A DNA stretch of 36,210 nucleotides from NCBI GenBank assembly GCA_937888775.1, contig CALAQT010000385.1, positions 1 through 36,210 of the forward strand. Direction: 5' to 3'. The DNA comes from an uncultured Actinomycetes bacterium. Its GTDB lineage: Bacteria > Actinomycetota > Thermoleophilia > Solirubrobacterales > Solirubrobacteraceae. A model generated the notes under the pieces. It was not told the origin of the DNA. It made no database searches and saw nothing but the letters and a program-made list of their open reading frames with translations. Positions 8,117 through 15,349 of the stretch are shown here, piece after piece. A program made the translations under genes and the position numbers. Numbering within the stretch: position 1 is the stretch's first letter; each line of letters starts with the position of its first letter.

Positions 8117-9016
8117 CTATGCCACAGCTTTGGCGCCGAGCGGGAAACGGACGCCGGTCAACTCTTCAGAGACATCCCATAGTCGGCGTGCCACGCCGGT
8201 GTCTTTTGCGGCGTGCGAGCGACCCACCAGCTTGGGCGCGCCGCGCTGCTCCATGAACCCGCCGGGTCCGGCGAAGCTGTTGCCCGGGACGTCGGCGACC
8301 GCAGCGTAGAGCGTCGGCAGCGCGCCGCCGTTCTCGTCCTGGGCGAGCAAGCGGTTGCCCACGACGCTGAGAAGGTCAATCGATCGGCGCCCGGTGTGGA
8401 ACTGAAGGTTGGTCGACGCGTAGCCGGGGTGGGCGGCGGTGGCCACAACCGGGGAGCCCGCGGCGGTCAGCCGTCGTTGCAGTTCGGAGGTGAACAGCAG
8501 GTTGGCGAGCTTGGACTGTCCGTAGGCGCGCCAGGCCCTGTAGGGCTTGCGTTCCCAGTTGAGGTCGTCGAAGTCGATCTTGCCGACGCGGTGCCCGGTC
8601 GACGAGACGGTCACGACGCGGCCGGCGACGTGCTCGAGCAGCAGATTGGTCAGCGCGAAATGCCCGAGGTGGTTGGTGCCGAACTGCAGCTCGAAGCCGT
8701 CGGCGGTACGAGTAAGCGGCGGCACCATCACACCGGCGTTGTTGATCAGCAGGTCGATGTCCCCCTCCCACGCGGCGGCGAACTCGCGCACGGAGGGGAG
8801 GCTCGCGAGGTCGAGCTGGTGGACCTCGGTCGCTCCGGGCATCTTGGCGGCGGCGGTCTGACCCTTGTCGATGTTGCGCACGGCTAGGACAACGCGGGCC
8901 CCGGCGGCGGCGAGCGCATGGGCGGCAGCACGTCCGATGCCGCTGTTGGCGCCGGTGATGATCACGGTACGGCCGGTCATGTCGGGAATGTTGGTGGTGC
9001 TCCAGGAAGTAGTCAT
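8117..9016 (-). CDS. Short-chain dehydrogenase/reductase (RDH/POR-like SDR)
   Basis: 300 codons. The cofactor motif TGANSGIG is at residues 21-28, NNAG at 92-95, catalytic Ser in VSST (136-140), and Y165/K169 in YGQSK. R43 and R47 near the end of beta2 favour NADP(H) (inference). The length and the TNHLGHF segment match retinol-dehydrogenase-like actinobacterial SDRs; the substrate is unknown. The ATG at 9016 lies exactly at the predicted transcription start, so the mRNA is probably leaderless. It is divergent from, and presumably repressed by, the adjacent TetR protein. Confidence 0.9.
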   Translation of the reverse strand: MTTSWSTTNIPDMTGRTVIITGANSGIGRAAAHALAAAGARVVLAVRNIDKGQTAAAKMPGATEVHQLDLASLPSVREFAAAWEGDIDLLINNAGVMVPPLTRTADGFELQFGTNHLGHFALTNLLLEHVAGRVVTVSSTGHRVGKIDFDDLNWERKPYRAWRAYGQSKLANLLFTSELQRRLTAAGSPVVATAAHPGYASTNLQFHTGRRSIDLLSVVGNRLLAQDENGGALPTLYAAVADVPGNSFAGPGGFMEQRGAPKLVGRSHAAKDTGVARRLWDVSEELTGVRFPLGAKAVA

Positions 9017-9062
9017 GGACAACAATGTAGACGATGTCCACAATGGTGTCAATGACAACTTC
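9006..9062. promoter_or_regulatory. 57-bp near-perfect palindrome: divergent SDR/TetR promoter-operator
   Basis: Two 27-bp arms around a 3-bp centre (9033-9035) pair at 22 of 27 positions. Minus strand: TTGACA at 9052-9047, 17-bp spacer, TACATT at 9029-9024, then 7 nt to the SDR ATG at 9016. Plus strand, by symmetry: TGGACA at 9016-9021, 17-bp spacer, CACAAT at 9039-9044, then 7 nt to the TetR ATG at 9052. Each -35 box overlaps the start codon of the opposite gene. The inner core (9023-9045) is a TetR-style operator lying between -35 and -10 of both promoters. Confidence 0.85.
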
Positions 9063-9675
9063 ATTCGCTAGGCTGGAATCCGTGACCGAACGCCCCTACC
9101 ACCACGGCAGCCTGCGAACTGCGCTGCTCGCGCACGCCGAGCGCACCGTCCGGGAGCGCGGCGTCCAGGACCTATCGCTGCGCGAGCTAGCGCGCGAGAT
9201 CGGGGTCAGCCATGGCGCGCCACGCCGGCACTTCCCCGATCGCCAAGCGCTGCTCGACGCCCTCGCCGAGGCTGGATTCGCTCGCCTCGGCACCGAGCTG
9301 CGCAGCGCGGTCAACGGCGCCGACGAGGACTTCCCCGCCCGGTTGCGAGCGACCGCGGCAGTCTATGTCCGCTTTGCGACGCGCGACGCAGCACTCCTGG
9401 AGCTGATGTTCGCCGGCAAGCACCGCGAACCGTCAGGAGCGCTGCACGAGGCTGCCGAACGCGCCTTCTCGGTCATGCTCGAGCTGATCGAACAGGGGCA
9501 GGCCGACGGCGTCGTGCAACCGGGCGAACCCGAGCGCGTCGGGCTCGTCCTGTTCGCCACGATCCAGGGCATCGCGGCACTGGTCACCGGCGGCATGGTC
9601 GATACCGAGCAGCTCGACGAGCTCGTCACCGACGCGATCGCGTACTTCCTACGCGGCTCACGCACGGCCGCTTGA
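9052..9675 (+). CDS. TetR/AcrR family transcriptional regulator
   Basis: 207 residues. The N-terminal HTH includes YHHGSLRTALL, LSLRELAREIGVSHGAPRRHF and DRQALLDALAEAGF, the classic TetR DNA-binding domain; the rest is an all-helical ligand domain. Start choice: ATG 9052 is the exact mirror of the SDR ATG in the palindrome and sits 7 nt after a -10-like box, so a leaderless start is favoured over ATG 9034 or GTG 9082. It likely represses itself and the SDR; the ligand is probably the SDR substrate (inference). It ends 11 nt from the convergent kup. Confidence 0.92.
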   Translation: MTTSFARLESVTERPYHHGSLRTALLAHAERTVRERGVQDLSLRELAREIGVSHGAPRRHFPDRQALLDALAEAGFARLGTELRSAVNGADEDFPARLRATAAVYVRFATRDAALLELMFAGKHREPSGALHEAAERAFSVMLELIEQGQADGVVQPGEPERVGLVLFATIQGIAALVTGGMVDTEQLDELVTDAIAYFLRGSRTAA

Positions 9676-9686
9676 GCCGGCGCAGG

Positions 9687-11795
9687 TCAGAGGGCCACCT
9701 GCGACCCCATGATCACCGTACGGTCGCTTGGCAGCCCGTAGTGCTCGATCGGGTTGGCCGCGTTGCGGGCCATCGTGATGAACATCTGCTTACGCCAGTG
9801 CGCCATCCCCGGGGCCTCGGTCGGTGTGATGGTGATGCGCGACACGAAATAGGAGGCGTGCTCCAGATCGAGGTTGCGATCGAGCAGGCCCATTTTGCGA
9901 CACAGCGCCAGTGCTGCGGGCACATCGGGATTGTCCTGATAGCCGATCCGCTCGGTCACGTGGAAGACCCGGAACAGACCGTGACCCATCCGCGCGACGA
10001 CGAAACGGTCGGACCGATCGCAGTGAGGGACGCTGAGCGTCTCGACCGAGACGATCAGAACCTTCTCGTGCAGCGCATGAGCATGCTCGACCGCCGCGCG
10101 CAGCGCGAGCGGCGTCGTGTTCTGACTGGGGTTGAGGAAGATGGCGGTACCCGGCACTCTCCGGACCGGGGGCTCTGCGCCCGCCAGACCGTCGAGAAAC
10201 TCCCGCAGATCTCCTTCCTGCTTTGTGCGGCTGCGCGTCACCAGTTCGGCGCCCTTACGCCAGGTGATCATCACGACGGCCATCACCCCGCCAACCGCGA
10301 GCGGCAGCCAGGCGCCGTGCGCGATCTTGGCCAGGTTGGAGCTGAAGAAGGAAATCTCGACCGTCAGGAACAGCGCGCCCATCAGGGCCAGCTTCCACTT
10401 GGACGTCCCCCAGAGCGATCGGGCGACGGCGAGGAACAACAGCGTGTTGAGGATGAAGGTCCCCGTCACCGCCACGCCGTACATGTCCCCGAGCCGATTC
10501 GAGGACTTGAACACCACCACTAGAACGGCAACGCCGATGCATAGCCCCCAGTTGACAAACGGCACGTAGATCTGGCCCTCCTGCTTGGAGGTGTGCTGGA
10601 TCTTGAGCCGGGGCAGGAAGCCGAGCTGCACCGCCTGCTTGGCCACGGAGAATGAGCCCGAGATCACCGCCTGAGAGGCGATGATCGTCGCCACGGTGGC
10701 CAACAGCAGCATCGGGAATCGGCCCCAGCCGGGAATCATCAGGAAGAACGGGTTGGCCACGGCACGAGGACTGTGAATGATCAGCACTCCCTGACCGAGG
10801 TAGTTGAGCACGAGCGCGGGCAGGGCAAGCCCGAACCAGCCGAGGCGGATCGGGGTTGAGCCGAAGTGGCCCCGGTCGGCGTACAGGGCCTCCGCCCCGG
10901 TCACCGCCAGCACCACACCGCCGAGAATCAGGAAGCCCGCCGAGCCGTGGTTGACCAGGAACCGGGCCCCCCAACTCGGCGACAGCGCCTGAAAAACGGC
11001 CGGGTCCTTGAATACCTCGCGAGCTCCGAGCGCCCCGATCGCCACAAACCAGACGACCATCACCGGGCCGAACACCCACCCGATCGTGCCCGATCCGCGC
11101 CGCTGCAGCACGAACAACCCGATCAGGATCGCGAGCGAAAGCGGAACGATCAGATGCCCGAGCGCCGGAGCGTCGACCTGTAACCCCTGGAGGGCCCCGA
11201 GCACCGAGATCGCCGGCGTGATCATCCCGTCGCCAAAGAACAACGCAGCGCCGAAGATCCCGAGCAGCACCAGCGCAGCGGTGCGGCCCACTCGCTTGCG
11301 CATGATCAGGGCGGTCAGCGCCATGATGCCGCCATCGCCGCGGTTGTGCGCGCGCATGATGAAGCCCGCGTACTTGATCGACACCTCGACCATCAGCGCC
11401 CAGAAGATCAACGAGACGATGCCGAACACGCCGGCTGTCGTGGCATGGGCCGCTCCGTGCCGTTCGGTGAAGATGAACTGCTCGGTGTACAGAGGGCTGG
11501 TACCGATGTCCCCGTAGACGACGCCCAGCGCACCCAGCGCCAGCACGGCTCGACTGGCGTGCGCGATGACGTCTCGCTCGCGTTCAGCTACATCCTTCGT
11601 TGCATCAGGACCCGCCTCCTCGGCCGCCACGGGCTCCCGATAACTTGGCTCCGGGCCAAGCTTGTGCGCCGCCTCGTTGAAGCTTCGCCGCTTCCCCGGC
11701 TTCGCCGCGCCGTCGCCCGGGTCCTTCCCGCCCGCCTCGCCGTCAAGCTTGTCTACCCCATCGTGGAGGCTGCGTCGGCGCGAGGATCGAGTCAT
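9687..11795 (-). CDS. kup: KUP family potassium uptake transporter
   Basis: 702 residues, about 12 membrane helices. GVVYGDIGTSPLY at 91-103, HNRGDGGIMAL and GDGMITPAISVL are Kup signatures, and the cytosolic C-terminal domain (about 540-702) is complete. Known role: proton-coupled K+ import. The N-terminus is about 70 residues longer than in E. coli Kup and rich in Lys, Arg, Glu and Asp; its role is unknown. A structured intergenic element lies 150-230 nt upstream. No ydaO (c-di-AMP) riboswitch consensus was found there. Confidence 0.95.
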   Translation of the reverse strand: MTRSSRRRSLHDGVDKLDGEAGGKDPGDGAAKPGKRRSFNEAAHKLGPEPSYREPVAAEEAGPDATKDVAERERDVIAHASRAVLALGALGVVYGDIGTSPLYTEQFIFTERHGAAHATTAGVFGIVSLIFWALMVEVSIKYAGFIMRAHNRGDGGIMALTALIMRKRVGRTAALVLLGIFGAALFFGDGMITPAISVLGALQGLQVDAPALGHLIVPLSLAILIGLFVLQRRGSGTIGWVFGPVMVVWFVAIGALGAREVFKDPAVFQALSPSWGARFLVNHGSAGFLILGGVVLAVTGAEALYADRGHFGSTPIRLGWFGLALPALVLNYLGQGVLIIHSPRAVANPFFLMIPGWGRFPMLLLATVATIIASQAVISGSFSVAKQAVQLGFLPRLKIQHTSKQEGQIYVPFVNWGLCIGVAVLVVVFKSSNRLGDMYGVAVTGTFILNTLLFLAVARSLWGTSKWKLALMGALFLTVEISFFSSNLAKIAHGAWLPLAVGGVMAVVMITWRKGAELVTRSRTKQEGDLREFLDGLAGAEPPVRRVPGTAIFLNPSQNTTPLALRAAVEHAHALHEKVLIVSVETLSVPHCDRSDRFVVARMGHGLFRVFHVTERIGYQDNPDVPAALALCRKMGLLDRNLDLEHASYFVSRITITPTEAPGMAHWRKQMFITMARNAANPIEHYGLPSDRTVIMGSQVAL

Positions 11796-11945
11796 CGGCG
11801 GGCTGCCTGACGAGACGCAAGACGATCGGTTGCGGCCACGAACGATCGTGGGAGCGTGCCGGGCAGTCGGAGGACGCAGAGCGAGCGGATGGCGTCGGTC
11901 AGCAGCCGCAAGGGGAAACGTTGAAGCGCGTTGGCGCGGTCACTG

Positions 11946-12026
11946 GGAGTACGGTGCGGGTCGGCCATCGGGTTCCTGGGTTCGGAATTAGCAGCCGGCC
12001 AGACTTCCTGGCGCATACCGTACTCC
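11946..12026. ncRNA. Candidate structured RNA element between kup and the GMC gene
   Basis: A perfect 10-bp closing stem pairs 11946-11955 (GGAGTACGGT) with 12017-12026, extended by three G-C pairs after a 2-nt bulge. Inside are a hairpin GCCAG/CTGGC with a 5-nt loop and a CGGC/GCCG helix capped by TTCC/GGAA with a 7-nt loop, so a three-way junction of about 81 nt is possible on either strand. Read on the minus strand it would sit in the kup leader. It does not match ydaO, SRP RNA, cobalamin, SAM, fluoride or tRNA signatures that I know. Structure is seen; function is unknown. Confidence 0.45.
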
Positions 12027-12027
12027 G

Positions 12028-12049
12028 GTGCGCGCACGCTTGCGCGCGC
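12028..12049. other. GC-rich hairpin next to the structured element
   Basis: GCGCGCA (12030-12036) and TGCGCGC (12041-12047) form a 7-bp stem with a 4-nt CGCT loop, extendable by two pairs. No U-run follows on either strand, so a standard intrinsic terminator is unlikely. Confidence 0.5.
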
Positions 12050-12056
12050 AGTCTAC

Positions 12057-12086
12057 GAGCTCGAGGTCGAGCTCGAGGTCTAGCTC
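12057..12086. repeat. 12-bp tandem repeat (GAGCTCGAGGTC x2 plus partial)
   Basis: Two exact copies of GAGCTCGAGGTC at 12057-12068 and 12069-12080 are followed by a partial TAGCTC. They lie in the intergenic region upstream of the GMC gene. No known function. Confidence 0.8.
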
Positions 12087-12228
12087 CAGTCTGTGCGCAG
12101 AGCGCTCACCGGACTTGGCGACGAACCCTCCCGCTGGCTGCTGCTTGCGAGTGCGTGCGGCGGCTTGACCCGCCGCAGCCACGCACGCGAGAATCAAGGA
12201 CCGGACCACGATTGCGGGGAGGAGAACG

Positions 12229-13836
12229 GTGCAGACCTACGACTACATCATCGTCGGCGCTGGGTCGGCTGGCTGCGTGCTTGCCAACCGACTGAGCGAG
12301 GACCCCGACGTCAAGGTACTGCTCGTGGAGGCTGGCGGGCGCGACAACGATGACCTGATCCACATGCCGGCCGGCTTTGCGTCGCTTTATCGCAGCCGCC
12401 ACGATTGGGATTTGTCCACGCACCATGAGCCGTTCGCCGACCGGCGCCGAATCTTTCTGCCGCGCGGCAAGGTGCTCGGCGGGTCATCGTCAATCAACGC
12501 GATGGTCTACATCCGCGGCAACCGGGCTGATTACGACGAGTGGCGTGACGTGTACCACTGCGACGGCTGGGGATACGACGACCTGCTGCCCTACTTCAAA
12601 CGCGCCGAGGACAACGAGCGCGGGCCCGACGAGTACCACGGCGTCGGCGGTCCGCTGTCGGTCCAGGACGGGCGTGCCCGCAGCGTCCTGTGCGCCGCCT
12701 GGCTCGACGCCGCCCGAGCCGTCGGCCTGGCCGAGAATTCCGACTTCAACGGGGCGAGCCAGGACGGTGTCGGCTGGTACCAGGTGACCTGCCGCGGGGG
12801 GATGCGCTGTTCGGCGGCTGTCGCCTACCTGCAGCCCGCGCTCGAACGCCCCAACCTCGAGGTCATCACGCACTTCAACGTCACGCGCGTAGTGCTCGAG
12901 CACCGTCGCGCGAGCGGGATCGAGGGCGCCAGGCTGGACGAGCTTGTGCGCTTCGGCGCCGTCCGAGAGGTAATCCTCTGCGCCGGGGCGTATCTCTCGC
13001 CGGTGATCCTCACCCACTCCGGCGTCGGTCGGCCCGACGAGCTCATGGCACTTCAAATCCAGCCGGTGCACGAGCTGCCCGGGGTCGGCCTCAACCTCCA
13101 GGATCACCCAAACGCCGGGGTCAACTACGCCTGCGATGACCCGGTGAGCCTCAAGGACGCGCTGACCGAGGAGAACCTGGCCCTCCTGCAACAGGGCCGG
13201 GGGCCACTGACGTCCAACCTCGCCGAGGTCGGCGGCTTTCATCGAACGCGCGACGACCTGACCGCGCCAGACATTCAGTTCCACGCGGTGCCGGCGCTGT
13301 TCATGGACGAGGGCCTGATGCCGGCGCCGGAGCACGGTTGGGCGGTTGGCGCCTGCGTGGTCAAGCCCGCGAGTCGTGGCCAGGTTGCGATCGTTTCGCC
13401 GGACCCGCTCGCGCACCCGCTGATTCTGCACAACTATCTCGCCGAGGAGGACGATCGGCGCTCGATCGTCGAAGGCGTTCGCCTGTGCGAGGAGATCGCG
13501 CACACCCAGCCGCTCGCGCGGTACTCCGATCGTGCTCTGTTCGCACCCGAGGGCGACACTGACGAGGAGATACTTGCCTACACGCGGGCAACGATGCAGA
13601 CGATTTATCACCCCGTCGGCAGTTGCAAGATGGGTCTCGACGCGATGTCGGTGGTCGATCCCGAACTGCGCGTTCGCGGCCTGGAGGCGCTGCGCGTGGT
13701 CGACGCGTCGGTGATGCCGACCGTGCCGCGCGGCAACACGAATGCGCCGACAATCGCGATCGCCGAGAAGGCGGCGGACCTCATCCGTGGACGGGGGCCG
13801 GCGCCCGCGCCGACGGCCGAGACCGCGGCCGCATAG
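12229..13836 (+). CDS. GMC family FAD-dependent oxidoreductase (choline/alcohol dehydrogenase-like)
   Basis: 535 residues from a GTG preceded by GGGGAGGAG. The ADP-binding motif GAGSAG starts at residue 10; GMC signature 1 is GKVLGGSSSINAM, signature 2 is GAYLSPVILTHSGVG. The catalytic His is in YHPVGSCKMG and the second active-site polar residue in the GNTNAPT loop. The family oxidises primary or secondary alcohols to aldehydes or ketones with bound FAD; the substrate is open. No signal peptide, so cytoplasmic. Length is typical (530-560). The tail is Ala/Pro-rich. Confidence 0.93.
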   Translation: MQTYDYIIVGAGSAGCVLANRLSEDPDVKVLLVEAGGRDNDDLIHMPAGFASLYRSRHDWDLSTHHEPFADRRRIFLPRGKVLGGSSSINAMVYIRGNRADYDEWRDVYHCDGWGYDDLLPYFKRAEDNERGPDEYHGVGGPLSVQDGRARSVLCAAWLDAARAVGLAENSDFNGASQDGVGWYQVTCRGGMRCSAAVAYLQPALERPNLEVITHFNVTRVVLEHRRASGIEGARLDELVRFGAVREVILCAGAYLSPVILTHSGVGRPDELMALQIQPVHELPGVGLNLQDHPNAGVNYACDDPVSLKDALTEENLALLQQGRGPLTSNLAEVGGFHRTRDDLTAPDIQFHAVPALFMDEGLMPAPEHGWAVGACVVKPASRGQVAIVSPDPLAHPLILHNYLAEEDDRRSIVEGVRLCEEIAHTQPLARYSDRALFAPEGDTDEEILAYTRATMQTIYHPVGSCKMGLDAMSVVDPELRVRGLEALRVVDASVMPTVPRGNTNAPTIAIAEKAADLIRGRGPAPAPTAETAAA

Positions 13837-13975
13837 CATCGTCGCAGTGAGAGATGCCCACGGCGTGAGCTATCGCTCAGCTACAGCGGCATGAAAACTA
13901 GCGGACCTTGTTATGGCGACGGCTGTCCGCCCGCGCGGTCATGATCTTCGTTCCACGGCGAACCGAGGAGCGACC

Positions 13976-14368
13976 ATGGCCGACCCAGCTGATCTGCTGA
14001 ACGCCTGCGGGGACGCGATCCGTGACCTCGGCGGCGCGGCCGCCTCGCTCGCTTCCGGACCGGCCGGTCTGACCATCGATCTACTCCGTCCGATGCAGCG
14101 CCAAGCCGAGCTGCTTGAGCAAGTTCTCCAGCGCCAGCTCGAGTTCGAGCGCGAGCTTGTCGGCCGTGCGGTCGCGCCGGCGCGCGCCGCGCTCGAGCTC
14201 GTCGAACAGGCCACGGGCACATTTCGCGCGCAGGCAGCCGCGTTTCGTGCAGCGTCCGCGGTCTTCGGCCAGCTCGCCGATTTGATGGAGCAGCAGGCGG
14301 AACTCGTGGAACGTACAGGCGCGGCTATCCGGGACCCGGTCGCAGCATTGCGGTCCACTCGCGGCTAG
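13976..14368 (+). CDS. Helical, coiled-coil small protein (phasin-like appearance), function unknown
   Basis: 130 residues with GAGGAG before the ATG. Nearly all predicted helix, with long amphipathic heptads such as LLEQVLQRQLEFERELV and FGQLADLMEQQAELVERTG, no Cys and few aromatics. This is the look of phasins or other surface-coating coiled coils, but no specific signature was recognised and no PHA synthesis gene is nearby. It follows the GMC gene by 139 nt on the same strand. Confidence 0.65.
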   Translation: MADPADLLNACGDAIRDLGGAAASLASGPAGLTIDLLRPMQRQAELLEQVLQRQLEFERELVGRAVAPARAALELVEQATGTFRAQAAAFRAASAVFGQLADLMEQQAELVERTGAAIRDPVAALRSTRG

Positions 14369-14922
14369 GGTGACAACGCGGCTGGAACGCGACAGTGAGT
14401 GTTGACACGCCGAGATCCAAGCCCTGGCAGACCGCGTCGATCTGACGGGCCGGTATTGGCCGGGCGACCACTCGGCGTCGCCCGGGCCGGCAACGTGATG
14501 ACGAGAATCGCGACTGATCCTGGCTCTGGATTTCGAATTGTGGAAAGGATGTATTTAGACGTCGGCTGCGGACTCTTATCGTCGAGAGCGGCAGGGCTCG
14601 CGCTCAAGACAACCAACCTGGAGGGGGAAGCAGCAGGCCTGAGGAGATTTGCGTCGGCGATCTGATCGACATCATCGTCGACTGGATTGGACGATGATCG
14701 GGAATTTGAGCCCGCAGACCCGGACGCGCGCTGGGAGCCTGATCCGGCGCGCATTTCGCCGTCTCAGCGCGCGCACGTTCGCCGGGGTCGTCGTCGTCGA
14801 CGCCGTTGTGGTAACCGCACTGCTGATGTCGCCATCGTCGGCGACCTTGATCGCGACTGCCGCCGCAACGCAGGTTGTTCTGCTGAAACGTCACCACATG
14901 ACGATCGACGGGTCAGACCAGG
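14369..14922. other. Stretch without a supported gene
   Basis: About 550 bases. A plus-strand frame from ATG 14694 encodes a hydrophobic segment (FAGVVVVDAVVVTALLM) but has no ribosome site and runs into the following remnants, so it is not called. No promoter or terminator is clear. Confidence 0.4.
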
Positions 14923-15090
14923 ATGTACGGCCAGCCCGTCGCCGCTCGTGTGATCCGGGCGCGCCCGGGTCTCGGACGCGCAGCCGGCCACGCCGTGCTG
15001 GCCTGGGAATCGCTGTTCCTCCTGCCCCTCACCGCGCCGCGTGCGGTGGTCCTCGCCATGCTCGCGGTCGGGGTGTCGTTTCACGCCGGC
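14923..15090 (+). pseudogene. Possible HTTM/gamma-carboxylase-like membrane protein fragment
   Basis: A short plus-strand segment reads AWESLFLLPL, then RAVVLAMLAVGVSFHAG. It resembles the helix pair preceding the FHxGI motif of HTTM (vitamin-K-dependent carboxylase-like) proteins. It has no proper start and stops matching right after FHAG, where the receiver-domain remnant begins on the other strand. This would be an orphan internal fragment. The similarity is by eye and weak. Confidence 0.3.
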
Positions 15091-15108
15091 GGCAGCGCTC
15101 GGGTCCCT

Positions 15109-15288
15109 CGTCGGCATCCGAACGTCCATCAGGATCAACGCGAACGTCTGACGCAAAACGGCGCGCAGCGCAGCGCGTCCCGAGTCGGCCTCGACAACGT
15201 CCACGTCCACGTCCACGTCCACGTCCAGCGAGGCTGGCATCGCACGGATCGCGACCCGCTGATCCTCGTGATCGTTGACCACCAGGAC
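15109..15288 (-). pseudogene. Response-regulator receiver-domain fragment with an expanded VD repeat
   Basis: The minus frame reads VLVVNDHEDQRVAIRAM, then SLDVDVDVDVDVVEADSG, then FALILMDVRMPT, which is the first half of a receiver domain including the phospho-acceptor Asp. The usual acidic pair VDD is VND. Sequence after MPT is unrelated and no output domain follows. The VDVDVDVD stretch comes from five copies of a hexanucleotide and inserts extra residues between helix 1 and strand 2. There is no ATG or ribosome site. It lies just downstream of the ABC permease stop. Confidence 0.65.
15198..15227. repeat. Hexanucleotide microsatellite CGTCCA x5
   Basis: Five perfect tandem copies of CGTCCA (GTCCAC in another phase). 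The 6-bp unit keeps reading frame and encodes Val-Asp pairs within the receiver remnant on the minus strand. Confidence 0.95.
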
Positions 15289-15349
15289 GGCCGCCGGCTG
15301 CCGCGACTCGCCTGAAGCCTCGACGGGGCCGGGCCGTACGGCCTGGAGG

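Noticed and set aside
11946..12026. SRP RNA-like stretch (GGAA followed by AGCAGCC on the plus strand)
   Set aside because: The stem flanking GGAA cannot pair as in the SRP domain IV (C-U and U-U oppositions), and the outer structure is a junction, not a rod.
11796..12228. ydaO (c-di-AMP) riboswitch upstream of kup
   Set aside because: A CCGAACCC string occurs, but the conserved GGGGTGAATC and CGTCAGCTAACC blocks are missing.
12490..13839. Long minus-strand open frame of 449 codons opposite the GMC gene
   Set aside because: It mirrors the real GMC gene, has no domain or ribosome site, and its composition is that of an antisense high-GC shadow.
14694..14922. Hydrophobic plus-strand frame as a membrane protein gene
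   Set aside because: No ribosome site, only one hydrophobic stretch, and it runs without a stop into an unrelated fragment.
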